From the NCBI GenBank assembly GCA_002331465.1, contig DCYM01000219.1:1-26929 (forward strand): 26,929 bases of DNA, given 5' to 3'. Source of the stretch: Candidatus Neomicrothrix sp. UBA2110 (lineage in GTDB: Bacteria > Actinomycetota > Acidimicrobiia > Acidimicrobiales > Poriferisodalaceae). The notes under the pieces are model-generated. The model saw only the letters and a list, made by a program, of their open reading frames with translations, did no database searches and had not been told where the DNA came from. The translations under genes were made by a program, and so were the position numbers. Below are positions 1-6,771 of this stretch, piece by piece. Position 1 is the first letter of the stretch. Every line of letters begins with the position of its first letter.

Positions 1-162
1 GAACTTTCAGTCCCAGTATTGACCTTCCCAATCACCACCGAGGGCCCACCAGAGCCACAACTTCGAACCCGCCGTTGGCCCTGGCAAAGTTGACATCGAA
101 TAGCAATTGATCCAGCGGCTCCGCACCGAGCAGACTGTGTTCGTACGACGAAAGAAGTAGTG
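1..162. other. Left-edge region without an assignable gene
   Basis: No convincing gene can be assigned here. Plus-strand frames all meet stops before position 110. On the minus strand one frame stays open from about position 96 to the left edge and contains possible GTG starts near 35-38, so the 5' end of a minus-strand gene lying mostly outside the window is possible but unprovable. A 29-codon tryptophan-rich minus-strand frame (96 to 7, starting MSTLPGPTAG) has no visible ribosome binding site. The last bases (AAAGAAG at 151-157) serve as the ribosome binding site of the crotonase. Confidence 0.4.
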
Positions 163-960
163 ATGTCCGATCGTGTTTTAGTAAGCATCAATGACGGTGT
201 CGCCGACGTTCGGCTGAACCGGCCAGAAAAGCTAAACGCTCTCGATGGAGCGATGTTTAAAGCCCTCGCAGATGCGGGCGAGAGTCTAAAAGACCGATCG
301 GATGTTCGAGCGGTGGTTCTCAGCGGTGAAGGTAGATCGTTTTGCGCTGGGCTAGATTTTTCTTCATTCCAAGAAATGGGTTCATCGGAAGGTAAGAACG
401 AAACAGATACTGAGAATCGTCTCCAAGGTCGCATCACTCATCTCGGCCAACAAGCCGCTTGGGTATGGCAGGAGCTTGAAGTTCCAGTTATAGGCGCTAT
501 TTCGGGACATGCTCTTGGTGCGGGGTTTCAGATCGCGATGGGCCCAGACATTCGATTAGTTCATCCAGACACAAAAATGTCAGTTCTTGAAATTAGGTGG
601 GGCTTAGTGCCAGACATGGGGGCTTCAGTCCTGCTGCCCCCGTTAGTAGGTTTAGACGTCGCCAAAGAGCTTTATTTCACTGGACGAATGATCTCGGGAA
701 CCGAAGCCGCACAGCTAGGCATAGCAACTCGCGTGAGTGAAAATCCGCGTGCTGATGCCATGGAACTGGCTGCAGAAATAGCGGAAAAGAACCCTGAGGC
801 CATCAGAAGGATGAAAACAATCCTGAACGGAATAGGCGAACGTAGTACCGCCCAACGGTTTGCAGCCGAGCGCGAACACATCGGTGCTTTGATCGGGTCA
901 CCTAATCAAAAGGAAGCAGTCTCGGCGTTTTTCGAAAAGCGAACCCCGAAGTTCACCTGA
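163..960 (+). CDS. Crotonase / enoyl-CoA hydratase family protein (Gln at first catalytic Glu)
   Basis: This is a 265-residue crotonase-fold protein expected to act on acyl-CoA thioesters in the cytoplasm, as hydratase or isomerase. The N-terminal LNRPEKLNALD, the CoA/oxyanion segment SFCAGLD (59-65) and the second oxyanion loop GHALGAGFQIAM (115-126) are typical. Aligned to rat enoyl-CoA hydratase by eye, the first catalytic Glu (E144) is Gln123, while the second (E164) is retained as Glu143 in LEIRWGLVPDMG; Asp151 follows. This pattern recurs in actinobacterial crotonases, so simple hydration is uncertain and isomerisation or hydrolysis is possible. ATG 163 is preferred to GTG 160 because AAAGAAG lies five bases upstream. 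The next gene starts 29 bases downstream, so co-transcription is likely. Confidence 0.9.
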   Translation: MSDRVLVSINDGVADVRLNRPEKLNALDGAMFKALADAGESLKDRSDVRAVVLSGEGRSFCAGLDFSSFQEMGSSEGKNETDTENRLQGRITHLGQQAAWVWQELEVPVIGAISGHALGAGFQIAMGPDIRLVHPDTKMSVLEIRWGLVPDMGASVLLPPLVGLDVAKELYFTGRMISGTEAAQLGIATRVSENPRADAMELAAEIAEKNPEAIRRMKTILNGIGERSTAQRFAAEREHIGALIGSPNQKEAVSAFFEKRTPKFT

Positions 961-989
961 CGTCTGTTGGCATCTGGAACACTGGCTAC

Positions 990-1772
990 GTGACTTCAAC
1001 CATCGATTCTTTACTAGCTGAAGCTTGTGAACTAGCAGAAGCGGCAGGATCGCTAACTTTGGAATGGTTTCGTCAGCCCGAGTTAGATGTAGTGATCAAG
1101 GCAGACGGGACTGAAGTCACCGCTGCGGATCGCGCGGCCGAGCGATTCATTCGCGAGGAGCTAGCCCGTCGCCATCCGCGGCACGCGGTTTACGGCGAAG
1201 AAGAAGGCGGAGCAATTACGTCGAGTGGGCTTTCGTGGATAATCGACCCCATTGACGGAACGCGTGGCTTTGTTCGCGGCGTGCCGTTATACGCGACACT
1301 TCTTGCGGTAGTCGATGATGAAGGCCCGCTGATAGGTGTGATTCACATCCCAGCATTGCATTCCACAATCGGGGCTGGCCGTGGTGTCGGCTGCTGGCTC
1401 GACGGTCAACGATGCATGGTTAGCGAACGACCTGGAATAGCTGGTTCGCTCGTGAATACGAGTAGCTACGAAACGTTTTCAAACGAAGCTCTCCTAGGTC
1501 TCAAGGAATCCGGAGCACTTATGAGGACCTGGGGAGATGCATACGGTTACTACCTGGTGGCAAGTGGACAAGCCGAAGCGATGGTCGATCCGGTTTGCTC
1601 CCCTTGGGATCTTGCCCCCATGCCCGTGATCATTGGGGAAGCAGGCGGAACATTTACTGACCTCAACGACGCCAGAGAACTTGATCTACGAGCTCCTGCG
1701 GACTCAGTTAACGGAGTCGCTTCCAACGGATTGATCCATGACCAGCTGTTAGACGCCTTGAGGTACCAATGA
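990..1772 (+). CDS. hisN: Inositol monophosphatase-family phosphatase, probable histidinol-phosphatase (HisN-like)
   Basis: This 260-residue protein belongs to the Mg2+-dependent inositol monophosphatase superfamily. Visible metal-site motifs are GEEEGG (69-74), the signature IDPIDGTRGF (85-94, Asp86 and Asp89) and PWDLAP (205-210, Asp207). The residues after DPIDGT are RGF, more like histidinol-phosphatases of the HisN type than the TNF of true inositol monophosphatases, so dephosphorylation of L-histidinol phosphate in histidine synthesis is the best guess; inositol-1-phosphate or another small phosphomonoester cannot be excluded. No other his gene is in the window. The GTG at 990 is the only start that keeps the full N-terminal helix. 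The stop overlaps the next start by four bases (ATGA), which suggests translational coupling. Confidence 0.82.
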   Translation: MTSTIDSLLAEACELAEAAGSLTLEWFRQPELDVVIKADGTEVTAADRAAERFIREELARRHPRHAVYGEEEGGAITSSGLSWIIDPIDGTRGFVRGVPLYATLLAVVDDEGPLIGVIHIPALHSTIGAGRGVGCWLDGQRCMVSERPGIAGSLVNTSSYETFSNEALLGLKESGALMRTWGDAYGYYLVASGQAEAMVDPVCSPWDLAPMPVIIGEAGGTFTDLNDARELDLRAPADSVNGVASNGLIHDQLLDALRYQ

Positions 1773-2890
1773 CGAAAGAAAATCAAAGAATGCCGAAATG
1801 GGTCCCAAGAGCCACGGCGCTGTTCCTTGCCGGCGTAGCGTTGCTTGGCGCCATTGTCTGGGTACTGATTCGAATTCGTTCCCTCATCATCGTGATCCTT
1901 GTATCACTATTTCTTTCCTTCGCGATCGAACCAGCCGTCAACTGGCTTGCGAGGCGTGGATGGCGGCGCGGGGTGGCAACACTCGCAATGTTCGCCCTTA
2001 TTCTTCTGGCGGTCGCCGGATTTTTGTTCGCCATGGGTTCAGTTTTGGCCGACCAGATAACAAAGCTGACAAATGAAGCTCCCGGATACATATCTCAAAT
2101 AGAGCGATGGCTCGAAGACCAGTTCGGAATTGTCTTAGAGACTGATTCGTTAATCGCAGAGTTCTCAAGCGGCGGGAGCGCAGCGCGCCTCGCATCTAAC
2201 GTCGCAGGCGACTTAGTTTCCATCGGCACAGCGTTAATGTCACTGGTCTTCCAAACGTTGACAGTCTTGTTGTTCACCTTCTACCTCGTGGCGGACGGAC
2301 CGAAGCTTCGACGGTTTCTGTGCTCAGCTCTGCCACCCTCAAAACAGACGCTCATGCTGAAGGGCTGGGAAATAGCGATCGACAAAACCGGCGCATACAT
2401 CTATTCCCGAACCCTGCTGGGCCTAGCGGCATTCTTTGTTCATTGGGTCGTCTTCGCTCTCTTAGAGGTTCCCTCACCTGTTCCTCTAGCCCTTTGGGTG
2501 GGGATCATGTCGCAATTCGTTCCGGTGGCCGGCACGTATCTTGCTGGCCTCTTACCAATACTCATTGCGCTGTTACATCAACCAGTCAGCGCCTTATGGG
2601 TGTTAATAGCCATTACGGTCTATCAGCAGATAGAGAACTACCTTTTTGCTCCGAGAATTACCGCGCAAACCATGAATATTCACCCAGCTGTTGCTTTTGG
2701 AACTGTGATTGTTGGGGCATCACTACTTGGTGTCGTCGGCACCTTATTAGCGGTGCCAGTTGCCGCGACGGTCCAGGCATTCGTATCGACTTACATCCGA
2801 AGACACGAATTAATTGACTCCGATCTCCTCGATGATGTGGAGTCTGACGATCCAGTAGACGGAGAAGACCCAGAGGAAGAAGCCATTTGA
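1769..2890 (+). CDS. AI-2E family (PerM/YhhT-type) membrane transporter
   Basis: This is a 373-residue integral membrane protein of the AI-2E exporter superfamily. Features are an early pair of hydrophobic helices (about 12-55) with the family-like stretch LFLSFAIEPAVNWLARRG, a third helix around 68-92, a soluble segment (about 95-150) and a C-terminal block of helices. GIMSQFVPVAGTYLAG, the QQIENYLFAPRI motif and the following NIHPAVAF are characteristic. The family's substrates are poorly defined (autoinducer-2, ions or others), so none is assigned. The C-terminus is a very acidic cytoplasmic tail (DLLDDVESDD onward). ATG 1769 overlaps the phosphatase stop and has GAGG at 1760-1763 as ribosome binding site. 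The gene ends 21 bases before the converging DUF4031 gene. Confidence 0.9.
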   Translation: MTKENQRMPKWVPRATALFLAGVALLGAIVWVLIRIRSLIIVILVSLFLSFAIEPAVNWLARRGWRRGVATLAMFALILLAVAGFLFAMGSVLADQITKLTNEAPGYISQIERWLEDQFGIVLETDSLIAEFSSGGSAARLASNVAGDLVSIGTALMSLVFQTLTVLLFTFYLVADGPKLRRFLCSALPPSKQTLMLKGWEIAIDKTGAYIYSRTLLGLAAFFVHWVVFALLEVPSPVPLALWVGIMSQFVPVAGTYLAGLLPILIALLHQPVSALWVLIAITVYQQIENYLFAPRITAQTMNIHPAVAFGTVIVGASLLGVVGTLLAVPVAATVQAFVSTYIRRHELIDSDLLDDVESDDPVDGEDPEEEAI

Positions 2891-2911
2891 GATCGATCAA
2901 GAACCGGTCTT

Positions 2912-3463
2912 TCACTCTTGCCCGATGATCATTTCAACAACGTGCCGCTCGTGGGCATAGGTGTAATTGAGTAAATCGAGTTGTTCGTCATCCACATGCG
3001 GAGCATCGTGGAATTCGAGGACCAACGCCATGAGATCGACGCGCTCAACAAATAGCACCCCAGCGATTTTGATTAGCGGAGACAACGATTGAAGGGCTTC
3101 CGTAAATCTTTCCCGCCGCGTTTTCTCAGGGATAGCGATCGCCAACACTTGAACTATTTCAGGCAGAGTGTGAGAGCGGTCTGATTGATAAGCGATCTTC
3201 CAACTCGGCTTCTTCGATCTATCTCTCAGACCCGCCTTTCGAAGTCGCCGCACGAGTTCCCGACTGTCAACACTTACAGCTCCGGCGTCTAGCGCCCGCT
3301 CATGTTCCTCACTACTCAGGTCGTAATGGTCGCCTTGGAAGCCGATGCGCCTCTTGCCAAGTTGCCTAGCGAAATCATGTAGTTCCTCGATAGATCTATC
3401 CGATACGAGGTGACCCCAAACTTGCCCTCTCCAGATCCAACGCGGCGTGTCGACCAGAATCAC
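2912..3463 (-). CDS. DUF4031 domain-containing protein
   Basis: This 183-residue protein has an N-terminal DUF4031 domain of about 85 residues, recognised from MILVDTPRWIWRGQVWGHLV, then the FQGDHYDLSSEEH segment and SRELVRRLRKAGLRD. DUF4031 occurs in actinobacteria and phages and has no established function; conserved Trp, Asp and the GDHYD segment suggest a small binding or catalytic site. The remaining ~100 residues (SKKPSWKIAY to the end) are not recognised; they are mainly helical in character with a hydrophobic stretch IKIAGVLFVERVDLMALVLEF. The start is a GTG whose bases overlap the stop of the upstream glycosyltransferase gene (GTGA), so the two are almost certainly translated from one mRNA. 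No Shine-Dalgarno is seen, consistent with coupling. Confidence 0.82.
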   Translation of the reverse strand: MILVDTPRWIWRGQVWGHLVSDRSIEELHDFARQLGKRRIGFQGDHYDLSSEEHERALDAGAVSVDSRELVRRLRKAGLRDRSKKPSWKIAYQSDRSHTLPEIVQVLAIAIPEKTRRERFTEALQSLSPLIKIAGVLFVERVDLMALVLEFHDAPHVDDEQLDLLNYTYAHERHVVEMIIGQE

Positions 3464-4548
3464 GATCGGGCCGCAATCATGTCGTCGATCAGGCCGTCAT
3501 ATTTCGGCGCTAACTTGGACCAGTTAAAGGCCGAAACGTGGGCCATTGTCGTTGACCGGTGTTGGTGAAGTAGCTCTCGGGGGGTAGTCAAAACAGACCG
3601 GAGCGCTTCTATAAGGCCGGTTTCGTAGAGAAGAACTGCTCGCAACGCCTCTGGCACGATCTCAGGGTAGGCAAGTCGCTTGGGTAATAACGGTCTCGCT
3701 CCAGCCGCTATTGCCTCTGCTACTGCCAGCCCGAAAAAGTCATGCTGAGCAGAAGAAACCACTAAATCGCTTCGACATAACGCACGCAAATATGCGTCTT
3801 CTTCTTGGTAGCCACAAAGAATCACCCGGTCGTTCAACTGATTAAGCAAGCGTTCGTACGCTTGCCGCCCGCTGCGTTCCACTTCACCCAAGGCATACAC
3901 ATCGAATTCGTGGCCTTCTCCGGCAAGTACCGATAGGGCATGCGCAAATTCGCCGGGACCTTTGTCGTACGACCAGCGGTGGTTCCACATTACTTTGAGC
4001 GGGCCAGTAACCGTGGCTGGCGCCAAGCGCGACGCATCGATCCCGACGGGCAAAAGTTCGATCTTGGACAGCTTGCTCTCCAACTTTGCCCCGGCTCCTT
4101 CAATCAACTGTTCCACGAAGGGAGGCATCTGTTTCATCAACACGCCTTCATGGAAGCGCGTTGCAACAGCGACCCTGTCAGCGGCGAAGATTGACCTCCA
4201 ATCATTGATAATTCCTCCGTGAGCCCGTCCCCCTTTAGGTCCGGGGGGATAGCCAATTTGGCTTTCGTGCATGTAGAGAAGCGTCGGGGGACGCGAAATG
4301 CCTGGATCTAAGAGCCCCATTACCGTTGCCAGGTCAATTGGAGTGCTTGCCACCAGCGCGTCTATGGGTGCGGGACTCTCCGCAATTGCCTCGGCGAAAC
4401 GCGCCGGAGAAATCAGGAGTGAACGCCGCCAGCCAGTATCAGGACCTTCAATAATGTTGATCTGATGTTTACTTGTGGAGCGCCATCCGTCTAGCCATTT
4501 GCGGTGTGACCCTCGGTACCACGGTTCGAGCACCAAAATGTTTGCCAC
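3460..4548 (-). CDS. tRNA-queuosine mannosyltransferase-like glycosyltransferase (QTMAN/GTDC1, DUF3524 + GT4)
   Basis: This 362-residue GT-B glycosyltransferase closely resembles vertebrate GTDC1/QTMAN, which transfers mannose from GDP-mannose to queuosine in tRNA-Asp. Matching landmarks, from memory of the human protein, are the N-terminal ILVLEPWYRGSHRKWLD (human ILIIEAFYGGSHKQ), LLYMHESQIGYP (human ILYFHENQLIYP), VMWNHRWSYDKGP (187-198), the LALG-type linker GEVERSG, and the donor-site block HDFFGLAVAEAI (269-280) followed by LPKRLAYPEIVP, including Glu278 and Glu296. The open frame extends upstream to 4869, but the family N-terminus begins at GTG 4548; the upstream 107 codons are Arg/Ser/Pro-rich and antisense to the peptidase gene. 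TAGCGT ends seven bases before the GTG, so the transcript may be leaderless. The actual acceptor (tRNA or another molecule) in this organism is unproven. Confidence 0.88.
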   Translation of the reverse strand: MANILVLEPWYRGSHRKWLDGWRSTSKHQINIIEGPDTGWRRSLLISPARFAEAIAESPAPIDALVASTPIDLATVMGLLDPGISRPPTLLYMHESQIGYPPGPKGGRAHGGIINDWRSIFAADRVAVATRFHEGVLMKQMPPFVEQLIEGAGAKLESKLSKIELLPVGIDASRLAPATVTGPLKVMWNHRWSYDKGPGEFAHALSVLAGEGHEFDVYALGEVERSGRQAYERLLNQLNDRVILCGYQEEDAYLRALCRSDLVVSSAQHDFFGLAVAEAIAAGARPLLPKRLAYPEIVPEALRAVLLYETGLIEALRSVLTTPRELLHQHRSTTMAHVSAFNWSKLAPKYDGLIDDMIAARS

Positions 4549-4555
4549 AAATGCG

Positions 4556-4561
4556 ACGCTA
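4556..4561 (-). promoter_or_regulatory. Candidate -10 element (TAGCGT) for leaderless glycosyltransferase transcript
   Basis: On the minus strand TAGCGT fits the TANNNT core used by actinobacterial housekeeping sigma factors and ends seven bases before the GTG at 4548. There is no Shine-Dalgarno in front of that GTG. This is the spacing expected if transcription begins at or next to the start codon. No -35 element is recognised. The match is short and the call is an inference. Confidence 0.4.
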
Positions 4562-4570
4562 CATGGGTCC

Positions 4571-4584
4571 TTCACTTCGGTGAA
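4571..4584. promoter_or_regulatory. Perfect 5-bp inverted repeat with TTCG loop upstream of the peptidase gene
   Basis: TTCAC-TTCG-GTGAA is a perfect dyad inside the 50-base gap between two divergent start codons (4548 minus, 4599 plus). As plus-strand RNA it would form a short stem closed by C(UUCG)G, an unusually stable tetraloop, ending 14 bases before the peptidase start. It is followed by A, not T, on the plus strand, so it is not an intrinsic terminator. It could equally be a protein-binding site. Confidence 0.4.
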
Positions 4585-4598
4585 AAAAACGGGCAGAC

Positions 4599-5966
4599 TT
4601 GCGCACCGTGTTGAAGATCTTGTGCCTCTCGCTGTTGGCGGGATCCTTGGGGTTACTCGTCTTCGCTTCAACACCGGCGGCAGCAGCAGCCAAAGTCGAA
4701 GCCGTCGGGGGAGCCACGACTTATGGGGCACCGGACGGTGAATCGCTCGCGTCGCCAGTTGCAGCGATGGTGTCCCAGGCAGATGGTTCCGGGTACTGGA
4801 TCGCGACACGAGCCGGAGTCGTAACCAACTTCGGACAAGCGCAACACTTTGGCGATATGGCCGGAACATCGCTTAATCAACCCATTGTGGGAATGGCGGT
4901 CACTCCAACAGGAAATGGCTATTGGCTCGTAGCAGCTGACGGTGGCATCTTCTCGTTCGGTGGAGCACATTTTCACGGTTCGACCGGACAGATGACGCTC
5001 AACAGCCCAATTGTTGGAATGGCCACCAGCTTCGATAACGGCTATTGGCTCGTAGCAGCTGACGGTGGCATCTTCTCGTTCGGCGGAGCGACCTTTTATG
5101 GGTCGATGGGAGCGACAGCGCTTAACCGTCCGATAGTCGCAATGCTTCCAAGCGGCTCCGGGCTCGGTTACTGGTTACTCGCCGAAGACGGTGGAATATT
5201 CACTTTCGGTGACGCTAGTTTCTACGGCTCGGCCCCGGGAGAGGGTTACGCAGGCCCTTTTGTTGGCATGATCCCTGTCAGCGACGGACGCGGCTATGCC
5301 CTAGTTCACAGTGATGGCCGCATCACTCCCTTCGGCATGTCGATCCTTCGCAACGACCCAGTCTGTGATCCATGGCCAGTTGTCGACGTGTCGGTGGCCG
5401 GTGCCGGCGCAGTGCTGCTGCGAACCCCGAACTCTCAGCCCAACGACTCGCCAACGAATCTTTCGGGAAAAATCGACGGCCAATACTTGCGCGAATTGAT
5501 CATCCATTCCCAATCGTGTCAAACGCCGAACGAACCAGCGTTCCTTGAGCTTTCGCCCCCCCTCAGTCAACCCGTTCAAACATCGTCGTTTGGTTGGAGA
5601 CGGCACCCCATATGGGGCGATATCTCCATACATACCGGAAGTGATTTCATTGGACCGAACAGGACATCAGGTGGGCCGGCTCTCGCTGTAGCGGATGGAA
5701 CTGTGCTCGCGGTACTCGATCTAGTTGCCTACGGAAAAACGGTTGTTTTAAATCACGGTGGCCAAATTGCGACGGTGTACGCGCATCTGAGCTGGGTGAG
5801 TGTCGAGGCGGGAGATGTACTCGAAACAGGAGACGCTCTCGGCGGCGTCGGATCCACAGGTCTTTCTACTGGGGTTCATCTTCATTTTGAGCTGCGAATA
5901 AACGGAATGGCGAGGGATCCGAGCGCTTATTTGGATCTCTCTGATTCCTTACCTTCTGTGGAGTGA
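4599..5966 (+). CDS. Secreted M23 (LytM) peptidase with N-terminal GYWLVAADGGIF repeat domain
   Basis: This 455-residue exported protein probably cleaves peptidoglycan cross-links in the cell wall. Residues 1-31 form a signal peptide (ILCLSLLAGSLGLLVFAS followed by an AAAAA cleavage region). Residues of about 35-265 hold five to six repeats of about 41 residues with the pattern GYWLVAADGGIFSFGGA, then F-x-GS, then LNxPIVGM; such repeats are frequent in secreted Acidimicrobiia proteins. After a linker, residues of about 330-445 form a LytM domain with the zinc/catalytic set His345 and Asp349 (HTGSD), His396 (YAHL) and His427/His429 (HLHFEL), so it looks active. The start is TTG 4599 with no clear ribosome binding site; GTG 4608 is an alternative. 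The repeats may bind wall polymer or a partner. Confidence 0.9.
   Translation: MRTVLKILCLSLLAGSLGLLVFASTPAAAAAKVEAVGGATTYGAPDGESLASPVAAMVSQADGSGYWIATRAGVVTNFGQAQHFGDMAGTSLNQPIVGMAVTPTGNGYWLVAADGGIFSFGGAHFHGSTGQMTLNSPIVGMATSFDNGYWLVAADGGIFSFGGATFYGSMGATALNRPIVAMLPSGSGLGYWLLAEDGGIFTFGDASFYGSAPGEGYAGPFVGMIPVSDGRGYALVHSDGRITPFGMSILRNDPVCDPWPVVDVSVAGAGAVLLRTPNSQPNDSPTNLSGKIDGQYLRELIIHSQSCQTPNEPAFLELSPPLSQPVQTSSFGWRRHPIWGDISIHTGSDFIGPNRTSGGPALAVADGTVLAVLDLVAYGKTVVLNHGGQIATVYAHLSWVSVEAGDVLETGDALGGVGSTGLSTGVHLHFELRINGMARDPSAYLDLSDSLPSVE
4917..5083 (+). repeat. 44-bp perfect direct repeat within the peptidase gene
   Basis: Positions 4917-4960 and 5040-5083 are identical over 44 bases, at an offset of 123 bases (41 codons, one protein repeat). 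The copies encode GYWLVAADGGIFSFG. Identity extends through synonymous codon positions, while the neighbouring repeats (about 5168 onward and about 4794) differ at many bases. This points to a recent internal duplication or gene conversion between repeats 2 and 3. Confidence 0.95.
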
Positions 5967-5983
5967 AGCCAGCGACCTCGGAT

Positions 5984-6661
5984 TCAGAACGCCTCTAAGT
6001 GTTCTAAAACGGCATCAATAAAACCAAAGTTCTTAGGAGTCGCGAAGTGATCGCATCCCCTTAGCTCGGTGTAACTGGAGTCCAAAAGAGCATCGATCAA
6101 AGGATCGGCAGGACCAGCGAAATCTTCGCTGCCTAACACGACCCGCACCGGATGAGTTATGTGCTCGAATTGTGCGGACCCCAGCGGGTAGTGACTTCGA
6201 CGCATGAAGGCCGCCAACGCTTGCCCATCTTGATCAGGTTCCGAAGCGTAGCGAGCAAAAGTTTGAGCATGGACGTCGTCGTCGGCTGCTTCGCCCTGCA
6301 CCCCTCGAGCGATACGTTCGGCCTGCTCCTCATCTCTTTCGAAAAGGTTCCGTCCAACACCTGCAACGACAAGCTTGCCAAACTTTTCTGGGGCGATAGA
6401 TGCCATGCAAAGCAAAGTTCTCGCACCCATCGAAAACCCGACCCCATCAACGATTCCATCAGGAAGGCGGTCAACTAACCCTTGCTCCATGTCTGCATAA
6501 CCAGCAGGATCGTGATGTTTCTCGGCTGACCCATGACCCGGGAGGTCCCAAGCGATCACTTCTCGCCCAGCCTCACTCAAGAGTTCGATGATGCCAGTGG
6601 GGGTCCAAGTAGATTCAACTGAACCGGTAAATCCGTGCAATAGCAAAACAGGGTTGCTCAT
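5984..6661 (-). CDS. Alpha/beta hydrolase (MenH-like fold)
   Basis: This 225-residue alpha/beta hydrolase has the classical order: VLLLHGFTGS with the oxyanion HG (9-10), the nucleophile elbow GFSMGA (Ser77), the late acidic segment LGSEDFAGPAD and the catalytic His in GCDHFAT. Length and simple cap resemble MenH or small esterases, but a reaction cannot be assigned and no menaquinone genes are nearby. The open frame extends to 6697, but the fold begins at the ATG at 6661 (MSNPVLLLHG), and the 12 extra residues are Cys/Gln-rich and unlikely. It converges on the M23 peptidase gene with 17 bases between stops and diverges from the AtuA gene across a 110-base promoter region. Confidence 0.85.
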   Translation of the reverse strand: MSNPVLLLHGFTGSVESTWTPTGIIELLSEAGREVIAWDLPGHGSAEKHHDPAGYADMEQGLVDRLPDGIVDGVGFSMGARTLLCMASIAPEKFGKLVVAGVGRNLFERDEEQAERIARGVQGEAADDDVHAQTFARYASEPDQDGQALAAFMRRSHYPLGSAQFEHITHPVRVVLGSEDFAGPADPLIDALLDSSYTELRGCDHFATPKNFGFIDAVLEHLEAF

Positions 6662-6771
6662 GCACTGAGTTTGGCAGAGGATGCTTGGCCTGTGCATGTC
6701 GGTGTCGACAGGTAAGTGAGTTGCGTGGTTCGATTACCGTAAGGAACCAGTCTCTCGACAGAAGAGGAAAC

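Noticed and set aside
7..96. 29-codon Trp-rich minus-strand frame at the left edge.
   Set aside because: No ribosome binding site or recognisable family; its Trp codons can be explained by local TGG-rich composition.
4549..4869. N-terminal extension of the glycosyltransferase frame (107 codons).
   Set aside because: It is Arg/Ser/Pro-rich, antisense to the peptidase signal peptide and repeats, and the family N-terminus begins at GTG 4548.
5532..5543. GAAC-CAGC-GTTC, resembling an actinobacterial LexA box.
   Set aside because: It lies deep inside the peptidase coding region, far from any promoter, and a match this short is expected by chance.
6725..6745. GGTTCGATT, resembling a tRNA T-loop.
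   Set aside because: The flanking bases do not form a T-stem and no acceptor or anticodon stem is found nearby. A similar TTCGAAT near 15714 fails for the same reason.
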